DNA from: Ophiocordyceps camponoti-saundersi (nom. inval.)
Taxonomy: Eukaryota > Ascomycota > Sordariomycetes > Hypocreales > Ophiocordycipitaceae
Assembly (NCBI GenBank): GCA_003339415.1
Contig: PDHQ01000021.1
Location: 162,391-226,390 of the forward strand
Length of the DNA stretch: 64,000 nucleotides
Direction of reading: 5' to 3'
Position 1 is the stretch's first letter. Each line of letters begins with the position of its first letter. Shown here piece after piece: positions 48,001 through 59,452 of the stretch. The notes beneath the pieces were generated by a model. It was not told the DNA's origin. It searched no databases and saw only the letters and a program-made list of their open reading frames with translations. Made by a program: the position numbers and the translations under genes.

Positions 48001-51000
48001 CGAGTTCCTGTCCCTCATCGACGGCTCTGCTACCAGTCTCGAGGGCGTCGACACCTGCACCAGCCATCTGGCTCTGGTCTGTTTCCAGATGGCCTTGACT
48101 CGCGTCTGGAACTCGTGGAACATCCATCCGGCCATGGTCATCGGTCACAGCCTCGGCGAGTACGCGGCCCTGTACGCGTCTGGCGTCGTTAGCGCCAGCG
48201 ATGCCATCTTCCTCGCCGGTACTCGGGCCTCGCTGCTGGCCAAGCATTGCACCGCCGGTACCCACGCCATGCTGGCTGTCAAGTCGGGTGTGGAGACGGT
48301 CCAGCCCCTGCTCGAGGGCTCGTCCTGCGAGGTCTGCTGCATCAACCAGCCTGGCGGCACCGTCGTCGGTGGCAAGAAAGAGCACATCGAGAGCCTCACT
48401 GCCAAGTTGCGCGAGAACGGCCTCGAGGCTGTTCTCCTCGATATCCCCTTCTCCTTCCACACATCACAGGTTGACCCTATTCTGGAAGACATGGAGAAGG
48501 CGGCCAACAGCATCGAGTTCGGCCCTCCCAAGGTTCCCGTCTTCTCTCCCTTGCTCGGCCGCGTTGAGCGCGAGGAGCCCGTCTTCTTCGGCAAGTATCT
48601 CGCCAAGGCATGCCGCGGCGTCGTCAACTTCCAGGGCGCGCTGGAGGACGGCAAGGCGTCCGGCTTGATCAACGATAACACCGTTTGGCTCGAGATCGGC
48701 GCTCACCCGGCCTGCTCTGGCATGGTGAAGTCGACCCTGGGCGCCGCGTCGACGACCCTGGCCTGCGTGCGAAAGGGAGTCTCGCCCTGGAAGACCATGG
48801 TGGCCTGCGTCGAGTCTCTGTACCTCAAGGGACTCGCCATCGACTGGAACAACTTCCACCGCGGCTTCAGCGGCTCTCACCAGGTCGTGCAGCTCCCGCG
48901 CTACAGCTGGGACCTCAAGAACCACTGGATCCAGTACAAGAACGACTGGCTCCTCACCAAGGGAGAGGGCGTCGCCCCCGTGTCGCAGTCGCAAGCCGCT
49001 GCGCCCAAGGTGGAGGAGCCCGTGTATCGCTACATCTCTCCCTCTGTCCAGCGCGTCTTGGAGGAGAAGCACGGCGCCAAGCAGTCGACCATCCTGGTTG
49101 AGTCGGACATCTGCGACCCGAGGCTGATGCCTGTGCAGCAAGGCCACATCGTCAACGGCGTGGCTCTGTGCCCGTCGACGCTCTACGGTGACATCGCCTT
49201 GACGGTGACGCAGGCCTTGCTCGACGGTAACGCTTCGGCCAACTTCACCGGTTTCGACGTCGCCGACGTCAATATCGACCGTCCGCTCGTGGCTCTTCCG
49301 TCCAAGGCCTCGCAGCTGTTCCGCGTCTCGGCCACGGCCGACTGGGCTGCGCAGGTCGTCGCCGTCTCCATCTACAGCGTGGAGAACGGCATCAAGACGG
49401 CCAACCACGCGGCGATCAACGTCTATCTGACCGCCGACAAGTCTACCTTCCTCGACGAGTGGAAGCGCGTCGCCTATCTCATCAGGGGCCGCATCGCCGC
49501 TCTCGAGCAGGGCGTCATCAACGGCGACAACCACAAGCTGAAGCGTCCCTTGGCCTACAAGCTCTTCGGCTCCATCGTCAACTACAGCGCCGGCTACCAG
49601 GGCATGCAGGAAGTCATCCTCGACAGCGACGCGCTCGAGGCCACGGCCAAGGTGGTGCTCCAGGTCGGAGATATGGGTTTCAACATGAACCCGCACTGGA
49701 TCGACAGCATGGGACATCTTGCCGGCTTCATCATGAACGGCAACGAAAATCTGCCTGCTGACCAGGTCTTCATCAACCACGGATGGAGCCACTTGCGCTT
49801 CGGCGAGAAGCCCGAGGTCGGCAAGGTGTACACCACTTACAACAAGATGCAGCTGGTCGAGGGCAAGTTGTTTGCCGGTGACACTTACATCCTCGACGGT
49901 GATCGAATCGTCGCCGTCTTCGACCAAGTTGCCTTCCAGGGAGTTCCCCGCCGACTGTTGGACATGACTCTCGGTAAGGCTGCCGGTAAGGAGACGTCTG
50001 CTCCCAAGGCCGCTGCCGCTGCCGCCACCGCTCCCAAGGCTGCCGCTCCCAAGGCCGCCGCCGCTCCCAAGGCTGCCTCTCCCAAGACCGCTGCTGCTCC
50101 CAAGGCTGCCAAGGCTGCTGCCGCTCCCGAGCCGGCCAAGGCCTCGAGCAAGTCCAAGGATTTCAGCCGCGTCTTGGCCATCATCGCCGAGGAGATTGGA
50201 GTCGGCGTCTCGGAGCTGCAGCCGGAAAGCGAGTTCGCCGACTTCGGACTGGACTCTCTTCTGTCTCTGACCGTGACGGCGCGCATCAACGAGGAGGTGG
50301 GCATCGACATCCCTTGGACGCTGTTTGCCGCCTACCCGACGGTCAAGGACATGAAGTCTCTGCTCGACCCCGAAAATGGTATCCAGCAGGAGCCGACGCA
50401 GCCGCCGAGCGAGAGCTCAGGCTCGTCCGACGACTCCCAGACCGTTGCCAGCGACGGCGAGAACTACAGGGCCATCATCCGCCAGACCATCGCCGACGAG
50501 ACCGGCACGGCGCCCGAGGAGATCGCCCCGAACACGTGCCTCGCTGATCTCGGCGTGGATTCGCTCCTCGGTCTGACCATCGCCGACACGCTCAGCGGAC
50601 TGCTCGGAACGGAAATCTCGAGCACGACCATCATGGAGCTGGCGACGATCGAGGAGATTGAGGCTACGCTCGGCAAGATGCTCGGCCTCAGCATGACGGA
50701 CCTCACGCCCGCCACCGATCTCACGCCGGAGAATGTCACCGTGGCCTCGACGCCCGTCAAGCCAACGGTCGAGGACATTGTCGTCGACGATGACGTCGTT
50801 TCCAGCCCGCCTCACGCGACGTCCATCGCCCTCCACAGCTCCAAGACGAAGGGTTCGGGCCGTAGCCTCTTCCTGCTTCCGGACGGATCCGGCTCGGCCG
50901 CGTCGTACGCCACCTTTGCCAAGCTCGATCCCGGCCTGACGGTGATTGGAATCAACTGCCCGTGGCGAACGACGCCCGAGGACATGGCCGACGTCACTTT

Positions 51001-51604
51001 TCCCCAGCTCATCTCCAAGTACGTCGCCGAGATCCAGCGCCGCCAGCCGCACGGCCCCTACATGCTAGGTGGCTGGTCAGCGGGAGGCATCTTCGCCCTC
51101 GAAGTCGCACGGGACTTGATGGCCGCCGGCGAGGTGGTGGACCGACTGGTGCTCATCGACTCGCCGAACCCGATCGGTCTCGAGAACCCTCCGGAGCGGA
51201 TGTACGAGTTCTTCAGCGAGTCCGGCGTGTTGGGCGGCATGACGGGAGGCAAGGCCGTGCCCGAATGGCTGCGTCGCCACTTTGCCGCCACGGTCAACCT
51301 GCTGGACACGTACGAGCCGAAGCCGCTGGCCAACGCGCCCGAGACACTGCACGTCTACGCCCGCGACGGCATCTGCAAGGACCCTAACGCGCCTAAGATG
51401 GAGACGCGGCCGGACGACCCTCGTGAGATGCTGTGGCTTCTTAACAACCGGACTGATTTCTCCGCCGACGGCTGGGCTTCGCTCCTCGGACGCAAGAACC
51501 TGACCGTCCAGGTGGTGGATGATGTCAACCACTTCACCATGATGAACGAGGGAGCTCACATGGAGGCGATGCGCGGCCATGTTCGCAAGCTGCTGAGCCT
51601 GTAG
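45069..51604 (+). CDS. Non-reducing polyketide synthase, melanin/naphthopyrone type
   Basis: Two exons (45069-45382; intron 45383-45474; 45475-51604) give 2,147 residues. An iterative type I PKS builds an aromatic polyketide from malonyl-CoA. Domain order: SAT (GVCTG active site near residue 118), KS (DTACSSS, Cys541), MAT (GHSLGEY, Ser997), product template (catalytic His1329 in GHIVNGVALCP and Asp1515 in HWIDSMGHLAGF), an Ala/Pro/Lys linker, ACP1 (GLDSLLS, Ser1699), ACP2 (GVDSLLG, Ser1801) and a thioesterase/Claisen-cyclase (GGWSAGG, Ser1973). No reductive domains are seen. The layout and length match PKSs for 1,3,6,8-tetrahydroxynaphthalene (DHN melanin) or wA-type naphthopyrones; which product cannot be decided here. 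All active-site residues are present, so it should be functional. No tailoring genes adjoin it. Confidence 0.93.
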
Positions 51605-52800
51605 ATGAGAAGAAATCATGTACGGATTACATACAATCTTTCCCTTTTCTTTCCTTTTTTCTCTCTCTGTTGTTTTTTCTTTTCCTTTCTGTCTTTTCTT
51701 TGTCATTTTGGCGTTGTCTGGAGTTTTGAGTGAGTCTAAGATGACGGATGACGGCAACCGGGGGAGGGAATAAAAGGCGTTATAGCTTCATGATATCTTT
51801 CCTCCTAAACCCCCGCCCTTAATTTTACCTCTCATTCACGGGGTTCAATAACAAGAAACATGATTTTCACATGACCTTTTTTCGTGTGCGAGATTTGTCT
51901 TTGGATGGGTGTGAGACATAAACATGTTGAAAGGGGTAAAGTGCCCGTCCAGGGTTCAAGATTGCAGGATGACGGTAAACACCGAAGTTGTAAGGATCAT
52001 GGCCAAGTTTTGCTCTCATTTCCCCCCCCTATTGTTTTCTTTACGGATATTCCTCATGGATTTTCGACTACTGAAGTTCCCTCCGTACGGCGAGGATGAT
52101 GACTGGAGGATGACGGACATGTTGTATGTTTTATATATGCGGACAGATGTCAACGTCCAATTGCAGACCGGGCAGACTTTATATCTTCACCCAGCCATGC
52201 TTCCTCCCGTCTTCACAGTCCGCTCCAAAGCGGTGTGTGATTCGGGCCCCCAACCTCCTCTCGTCGAGACGTAGAAAGGGGGGATACGAAAAGACGGCTC
52301 TAGCGTCATCATCCGCGTAAGCTCGTCCTCGTATCCCCTCAGCGGCGTCAAATCCCTGCCCGTCTTCCTGCCCCTCTGACTGGTCCACGTCGCCCATCCC
52401 TTGCACGGAGGACCGAGGAGCCAACAGTAAAAGCATGCGCCTCGACGTCATGAGAGGAGCTGCGGGAGGCGACGATGATGGCCAGCCGGCCAATCAGCGC
52501 TCCGCCATTTTCTGGTAACCTCATGGGCTGACGGGACAACCATGTCCAGTCAGCGCTACCGGTCGAACAGGTTGGACGAGCCTGCGTTTCAGCCCTCGTT
52601 GTGAGTGCCGGGCTTTGAGCGTTTAAAAGCCTTTTTTATGCCCGTCCTTTTTTTTCCTCCTTTCTTCGTCTTTTCCTCTTTTCTCTCCCGTTGCCAAGCT
52701 TCTTCTCTCGCTGTTCTGATCAAAGCCAAGTTGACAAAACAATACATCACCGTCTTTTCACACATCTTACACACACCAAAACGCCACCGACAAATACAAC
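51605..52800. other. Intergenic, PKS 3' flank and promoter of small GPI protein
   Basis: A CT/T-rich 3' flank after the PKS, then mixed sequence without a coding frame, then a T/C-rich leader (52620-52700) for the next gene. Confidence 0.55.
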
Positions 52801-53188
52801 ATGAAGGTTACTCAAGCTCTAATCACCCTGGCCATGATTGGCGGCTCGATTGCCCAGCAAAGGTGAGGCAGGATCCGAGAGAGAGAGAGAGAGAGTCGCT
52901 TTTTCCTTTCTCGAATGTATTGGAGAAGCACCATGACCCTGACAACACGTTTCTCTTCTTCGCTACAGCAGCTCCAGCACACACACCGGTGCTCGCATCA
53001 CCGTCACTACCACCACCCAGCACAAGAGCTCCGAGACTGCTTCGGGAGCTGCGAGATCGTCTGACAGCTCGGAATCGTCGTCATCTCACCGCTCGAGCTC
53101 GTCGACGGGAGCGGCGGCCGTCCCTACGGGAGCTGCCATGAACATTGCCCCGATTCTGGGCATGGCCGTTGCTGTGTTGGCGGTTTAA
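52801..53188 (+). CDS. Small Ser/Thr-rich GPI-anchored protein
   Basis: Two exons, 52801-52862 and 52969-53188, give 93 residues. The first exon encodes a signal peptide (MKVTQALITLAMIGGSIAQQ). The intron GTGAGG...CTACAG contains a GA repeat. The mature part is a Ser/Thr-rich stalk (TVTTTTQHKSSE, SSDSSESSSSHRSSSST), likely heavily O-glycosylated. The C-terminus GAAMNIAPILGMAVAVLAV is a hydrophobic tail preceded by small residues, as in GPI signals. No Cys or known domain is present. It probably sits in the plasma membrane or cell wall. Unspliced, the gene is not visible as one frame, but both exons join in phase and the start follows CAACATG. Confidence 0.75.
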
Positions 53189-53331
53189 GGGATCTATTCC
53201 TCGTCGTGTGATATATAGGGAACCTTTACCTCGCTTACCCAGGTAGTGGGCAATGGTCACATGGGAGTCAAACCCTCGGGGGGTGGGGAGGAAGTAATGG
53301 TGGCTTTTCGATAATCGGAATGGTCTACAGG

Positions 53332-53368
<37 letters not shown>

Positions 53369-54594
53369 TATTTCTTCACCTCCGCGTGTCTGTGTGTTTT
53401 GAGTGAGTCTGTGTGTCATCTAGGACTCCTGACTGAATGGCCATGGCCGGGCCGGTTGACTTCCCAACTGTCAACACATGTTTCTAGTCGCTGTAACAAT
53501 TGACTTTGAACAGGAGAGGACAGCTATTTTGAGCTTCTTTGCTTTTTACTGAGCTTGCTTGAGACGATGATGGAGGAGGATGATGGGAAGTCTGCCCCTC
53601 TCACTGAAGTCAGTGAGGAAAAACTCGCGCAACATCTGAGTAACCTCGATCTTTCCCGTGACGGAAGCACAGCCACAGCCTTCATTATCACTGCCCTGCA
53701 GGTTTAGGTATATGAATAACGTAATTGACTCACCTGTTGAATGACTGAGGAATAAAACCTCAGCTCTAGATCCTTTCGTGGGAATCTGACATACATGTGC
53801 CTCAACTTTGCGTCGTCATTTTCTGCATGTTCCTCCTCCCAAAGCTAGAGAGACGTAAGCTACGAGGATCTTTCGCTGGGCATAAGTTTAGCAGGGTATG
53901 ACTGCGTGAGGAGGAAGAAAGAGATACGTCATTTCGACGACATCAGTAATAAACGACAATCACAATATGGTCTGCATCCTTCAGATATCCATCCATCTAC
54001 GGACGTATGTATGTAGGTCGGTATAAGATGCCAAGGCCCTTGTTTCGCCAAGACTCTGCTGTCGAAAGTGGAGATTCGAGGCACAGGGCTGATGCTTACG
54101 AGTTTATCGACGGCGTTTCAGGGGTTTCTGATAGACGACTGTTGGTCGTTTGGGATAAGACGGACAAGGTTTCTTTTCCTGGCCCGTTGTAAGTTTGGGG
54201 GTGAGTTGTTGGTCGGTCATTCGTTGAGAGGAGAGCCATCTTGGTTGAGATCGCGTGGAAAAACATGGCTACCCTATACCTTTACAATGCAGCCCCCTAT
54301 CTGGGATTCAGCAGCCTTCTCATAGTAATGAACAGCTGTGAGGAAGCATCGGCTTGTATTAAAGAAACGCGTCAAGGTGACCTCGTGTGATGTGGATAAG
54401 GATATTGAATGCATTGATGGTATCTAAAAAGGAACCCCCCCCCCCCCCCCCTTCAGCGTCCCCTTCCTTCGGGCTGCCTGTGACGCGCAAGACCATCTTT
54501 CATCCCTCTCCCGAAAGTAAAAACACCATCGCCAGCTTGTTCAAATCAATCTCATTACTCCAGTAACTTCGGAATTGAGCCAGATGGAAAATCG
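53189..54594. other. Intergenic, microsatellites only
   Basis: Contains a (CT)n run at about 53336-53365 and a C run near 54434-54451. No gene was recognised on either strand. Confidence 0.55.
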
Positions 54595-55764
54595 CTAAAC
54601 ATCAGCCAGTACACCGAGATAGTCGTCAACTCCAAAGTCGAAGCTGTCAACGTCGTCGCCCATCAGGGTATAATCGCCATTGCCGATGATACCGAGCTGC
54701 TGCGTAAAATAGACAGCCGTCTTCCCAAACTCCGATTTGGAGCCGTACTGCCTCTCGTCAAGATCCCCGCTCTCGGTTTCGACGTAGACGTGGTCACAGT
54801 CGTAAAACGTCATTGGGCCCTCGTCGTCCTCATCCGTGACGGTGGTGGTAGTAGTAGTAGTGGTAGTAGTAGAAGTGGTAGTAGTAGAAGTGGTGGTGGT
54901 GGTGATGGTGCTCGTGGAAGAAGAAGAGGCCCGGGCGAGGCGGCGTAGGCGGCGGTCGATCAACCAGATGAAACAGTACAGCCGGTTGGTGGCGCATTCG
55001 GCCAACGCACGGGCGACGAATCCGCGCGGCGTGCATTCCCGGAGCAAGGTAGCCAAGTCCTTGGGCAAGTCGACATTCCAGCTCGGATCAAACTCGACGG
55101 CGATGTGGCTGAGATGGCCGTAGCCGCCGAGGGCGGAGGTGAAGGGAAGGTCAGCGAAAAGGGTGGGCCAGTCGACGGTGCTCTTCCAATCCTGGGGTTC
55201 CAGCCAGAAGAGGTCACGGTGCGGCTGAACGACGAAACATCGGTCCTCTTTGCTGCCGTCGTTCCGAGCGACGGCCATGGATGTCATGTCTTGCAGCTCT
55301 TCCGCTACCGCGGCTGGACTCCAGTAACCGCCGGCCCTGAGAAGGCTGCGGCCGGCATCTTGCCAGTAGCGGAGGCGGAAGTGCCTCGTCATCACCTGCC
55401 GGCTCTCGACGCAGGCGGTCCACATGCCGGCGTCCCAGAGAGAGGCGGAGGAGTTGCCGCGCGTCCATGCGGATTCATGTGATGCGTCTCCGGGGGCGGC
55501 CGCCACGTGTTTTGGGAGGCTCTTTTTCTTCCTCTTCTTCTTTTTTAATAAGCTGCTGGTGGTGGCGGTGGTTGTGAAGGGCGGAGGAGGGACCGCCGTC
55601 AAGCGAGCGTCACCGCCATCGACATGCTGGCTGCTGCTGCTGCTATTGTCGAGGATGGAAAGGCGGTGGACACCAGCGCCGGGAGGGCGAATGGCCAGCT
55701 TCCACACGTGAAGCCTCAGCTCGCAAGGTAACAGGGGGAAGAAGTCAAAGGAGGTTGGGGCCAT
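54595..55764 (-). CDS. 2EXR-domain protein with poly-Thr tract
   Basis: A single exon of 389 residues is read from the ATG at 55764 (MAPTSFDFFPLLPCELRLHV). The opening FDFFPLLPCELRLHVWKLAI is the fungal 2EXR motif (FxxLPxELRxxIW), and a later segment around DAGMWTACVESRQVMTRHF matches the usual second part of that domain. In between is a low-complexity insert with a Lys/Arg cluster (LLKKKKRKKKS) that could be a nuclear localisation signal. Residues about 280-310 form a Ser/Thr tract encoded by an ACN microsatellite (about 54840-54920). 2EXR proteins are numerous in filamentous ascomycetes and their function is unknown. The frame is open 16 codons further upstream. No membrane segment or signal peptide is visible. 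Confidence 0.8.
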   Translation of the reverse strand: MAPTSFDFFPLLPCELRLHVWKLAIRPPGAGVHRLSILDNSSSSSQHVDGGDARLTAVPPPPFTTTATTSSLLKKKKRKKKSLPKHVAAAPGDASHESAWTRGNSSASLWDAGMWTACVESRQVMTRHFRLRYWQDAGRSLLRAGGYWSPAAVAEELQDMTSMAVARNDGSKEDRCFVVQPHRDLFWLEPQDWKSTVDWPTLFADLPFTSALGGYGHLSHIAVEFDPSWNVDLPKDLATLLRECTPRGFVARALAECATNRLYCFIWLIDRRLRRLARASSSSTSTITTTTTSTTTTSTTTTTTTTTTVTDEDDEGPMTFYDCDHVYVETESGDLDERQYGSKSEFGKTAVYFTQQLGIIGNGDYTLMGDDVDSFDFGVDDYLGVLADV

Positions 55765-57893
55765 GTTGGATGATGTCGCAATAGCGATATCGACATGGTT
55801 TGACAACAACAACGACCCGGAGACCTGATGCCCGCTGACGTGTGGGAAGAGGAGGGGGAGGAGGAGGAGGAGGAGGAGGAAGTGGAGGAAGAAGTGGAGG
55901 AAGAAGAGGAAGAGGACGAGGACAACGACGTCGACTCAAATCCGGCCATGGTGGGCTTCCGAGCCTTTATCAAGGGCGAGGGTGAAGTGGTGGTTGTCTT
56001 TGTCCGGAGACATAGCGCAGGGATGGAGGAGGGAGGGGGGAAAAAGGCATGAGAAAGAAGGGAAAATTAAAAAAATAAAAAAGGAAAAAGGGTAAAAGAA
56101 AAAGGGAACGACGATAACGCTGGGCTCGCTATCTAAGGGATTGATTACAAGGGGCAACGCGATATCAACTGAGGCTTGGGACGGCGATAGCTTCATGCAG
56201 CCACGCGCCGGCCACTAATAGGCGGGTTGCGATGACTACACCTTGGATAGGTAGGTAGGTAGGTGGCTACTAGGGATACACCTTATTACTAGGTAGGTAG
56301 GTAGGTAGGTAGGCGGGCAGATCGCCGCACTCTGTCTGATAGGGGCCCGAAGGGGGGGGGATTGCTTGCGTCACAGTCACAGATTGCACAACACCCTCGG
56401 GCCGTCGGGGGCGCTTCGGCTCTGGGCCATCGCCCTCGTTCTCAGGACCTCAGTTATCTTTCCTCATCATCATTGCTATCCGTATCATTAACTTGTCCCA
56501 TCTTAGCTCCTTTCCTTCTTCTTCTTCTTCCTCCACCTGATCCTCGTCCATCTTTTGTTCTAGCAGCTGCCCAAGGGTGTGTGTGTGTGTGTGTAAAGAA
56601 GCAGGTTGGTGAAAGGGTAGGTCGGTAGGTATGTATGCTGGAATATTGTATGTATGTGTGCGTGTCTTATCTATTATCCGTACAACGTTGCAACATCTAC
56701 CAACCTACCAGCACCTATCACCTATCTAGTACCCTACCGTAGGGCCATCCGTCCTCCTCCTCCTCCTCCTCCTCCTCCTCCTCCTCCTCCTCTGTAGAAA
56801 TCACCAACATCCATCTACCAGTATCTACAGGCGAGACACGAGCCAACCTACCTAACTACCTAATCTAGGTGTACCTACCTGGACCCTACAAGGAAACGGG
56901 GTACCCTTTTGCATTATACTACTACACATACAACAACAACGTACGACACACACACACACCCCTCCCCTACCCCTCGTGACGTATGTGAATACCACATGCA
57001 TTTCCGCCCCCTCCCCCCTCTCAAACATCAGGTGAAAAGAAAGAGAGAGAGAGAGAGATAGAGAGGAAGCAAGAGACAGAGACAAGTAGAGACAGAGGGG
57101 GAGAGAGGGGAGAGAGGGGGAGAGAGAAAAAGCTTCCCGGCCTTTGCCAAACATGGAATGACCTTCAATCCCCGAACGAGGCTGTGCTCGCGACTGCAAG
57201 ATGAGCTTGCTTCTTACCAACGGAAGCGTCGCGTCGCTTCCCTTCCCTTTCCCTCACCTTTCCTTTTCTTTTTTTCCACTTCTTCTTCGCCCATCTGTCT
57301 CTTCCTTTCCGACCGCCCCCCTCCCCCCTCTCTCTCTCCCCCGTCAGCTCCGTCGGACTTTGGATTGGAATCGCGGAACGGCGTCAGATTCTTCGCGTCC
57401 AACTCCTTCTACCCTAAGGAAACGAGACGGCAATAACTGGCGCGACGGGCTTTTTTAGGTGGCCCTAACCGTTCTTGTTCATCTTCTTTCCCCCCCCCCA
57501 TTGCAAAGGCCGTCTCACATGTCCATTTACGGTGTGGCTATTGATAGATGACGATGAGGAGAAATGGTTGAAAAGAGGAAAGCAGGATTATCCCCTTTCA
57601 GATCTCATCTCTCTGTGATTTTTCCCCCTCTTCTGTGACAGCCTCCATCTTCCGATAGAGTAGCCATCAAGGAAAGGCATCCCTAGTCCAGTCCAGGATC
57701 TTTCTTGCACGTGGGCGAAGAGCCAAATATGCAACAACGACATGTCTAGCAGCAAGCAGACGACCCTTTACACTTGTGAATCGCATCGCATCGCATCGCA
57801 CGCTAGCTAACAGTTAGACACACTTTACATGGGTACTCTCCCGCTGCACAGCCCTGAATAGCTGAGCGATTGCCGGCGCTGGTCGCCTAACGA

Positions 57894-57928
<35 letters not shown>

Positions 57929-58593
57929 ACGCCGCCCCCCCGCGCCNNNNNNNNNNGTTTCTCCCGCTCTTTCTCTCTCTGGCCTCGTAGTTAATGCTTG
58001 ATTAAGGGGGGGGGGGTGGGGGGCCCCCCCCCCCCCCCCCCGGAGCGACGGAGCACAAGCCGACTCGATGATGCGATGGGAGGGCGCGCGTCCGAGCGGC
58101 CTTGATTAATTCGTCGACGCCTAGCAGATAGGTCCTAAGGTAAGGTAGTAGGAAATCGCATGTACATACAAGAGATCAAGCCCAATATCTGACCGTGACA
58201 GATGACGTCAACGACGAGCGAGCGAGCGAGCGAGCACATGTCGACCGATCCATGAAGCCAAGCATGCGTCTCCTTTATTTGACCGGGTGTCCGTACGGAT
58301 ACAAGTTTGCTATATACAAATACCAGGTAAATATATGTATACCTAGGTAGACAAATACTCCCGGGAAGAAAACATGACGGGTATCAACATGTACGGAGCA
58401 AGTAAACCAAGGCAAAGAGAGAGCCGGGATATGACGATATCATGTGTGCATGTACGGATATATGCGCAGTCCAGTCCATTATCAACACAGCAGAACACAA
58501 CCAACACTCACTCTCTACCTACCCACCCAGTCTCTACGGACATACGTATACGTGCGTAGATAGACATGCCTTATCCTTACATGTGCAACCCAA

Positions 58594-58630
<37 letters not shown>

Positions 58631-58802
58631 GAGGACGTTTCCCCGCGGCAGAAACCGCTCACTGCCAAGTTAACCTACCTACCGAGTACAACCGTACATG
58701 TAGCTTCTTCCCGCCCGCGCGGCACAGCCCCCTTCCGGTTGCATGCATGGACGGCTTGTCGGTCACGAGCGGCAGTCGGTGTGTGTGCGTGTGCATGTGT
58801 GC

Positions 58803-58840
<38 letters not shown>

Positions 58841-59239
58841 GTTATGTCGACGCGGCCACGTTCCAGCGGGCCGAGTCCGGGACTGGAGACGGTTCCGGGG
58901 CCGGAGACAAAGTTGCACTGCATACAGTCCATAAGTAGGTAGGTAGGTTAGGTAGGCATGTTGTAGATGACCATCACAGCCAGATGTCAATTAGTTTCAT
59001 GTCTACCTAGACAACCAACCTTGTGTACTACAGATACTACCCATGTAGGTGCAAGGGTAGGCGGTAGAAACTAGGTAGGTAGGTAACGTACGCGATATCC
59101 CCTTATCTCTCCCTCTCTCTCTCTCAACGTAGCTTGAGCTTCGCATCTGATCAATCTGCTGTTTAAAACCCCCATCTTCATCTCCCCTTCCATCTGGCCC
59201 CTCTCCCTTACATAGTCAAGGGGTCGACGACATCCTCGT
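55765..59239. other. Microsatellite-rich gene-free region
   Basis: No gene was recognised. Contents: GAG-rich run 55848-55920; GGTA runs 56247-56264 and 56290-56316; (CTC)n at 56751-56792; GT run near 56578-56594; GA runs 57040-57130; long C and G/C runs at 57897-57927 and 58007-58040 flanking the assembly gap; GAGC run near 58217-58234; (CA)n at 58599-58629 and (GT)n at 58805-58837, which are complementary and could pair; GGTA runs near 58935 and 59075. Confidence 0.65.
57947..57956. other. Assembly gap (10 N)
   Basis: Ten undefined bases between a C-rich and a G/C homopolymer tract. The true length is unknown, and sequence within about 100 bp on either side is probably unreliable. Confidence 0.95.
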
Positions 59240-59452
59240 TTAGTGCTGCGAGGTGAAAGCTGGTCAGTTCAAAGAAACAGACGCAACCTCAGAGAATGAT
59301 TCGGGGGCAAAAGCTCACGCCGCAGCCGTTGCAAGAGCAACCGTTACAGTTGCCAGAGCATTTGCAGGAACCACAGTTGCTGTCGTTCATGTTAGAGACG
59401 CAATCGCGTGGGAAGACTTAGATAGGTAGGTAGTATCTCACCATGGAGTCAT
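59240..59452 (-). CDS. Metallothionein, 25 residues, three tiny exons
   Basis: Exons by eye: 59442-59452, 59319-59379 and 59240-59245. The first intron is GTGAGA...GACAG (62 bp) with CTAAC ten bases before the acceptor. The second is GTGAGC...TCGCAG (73 bp) with CTGAC. The spliced protein starts MTPCNCGSCKCSGNCNGCSC and ends NGCGH. It is 25 residues with eight Cys in C-x-C and C-x-x-C spacing and no aromatic residues, as in fungal copper metallothioneins, which buffer Cu(I) or Zn in the cytosol. If the first intron is retained, an alternative ATG at 59390 gives MNDSNCGSC at the start. A TATA element lies about 80 bp upstream of the ATG. The Cys pattern makes the family call strong; exon 3 (His, stop) is less certain. 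Confidence 0.8.

Noticed and set aside
46172..48460. 762-codon frame antisense to the PKS
   Set aside because: It mirrors GC-rich codons of the KS and MAT domains and has no domain of its own. The same holds for the antisense frame at 48464-49927.
55828..56052. Glu-rich plus-strand frame
   Set aside because: Produced by a GAG microsatellite upstream of the 2EXR gene.
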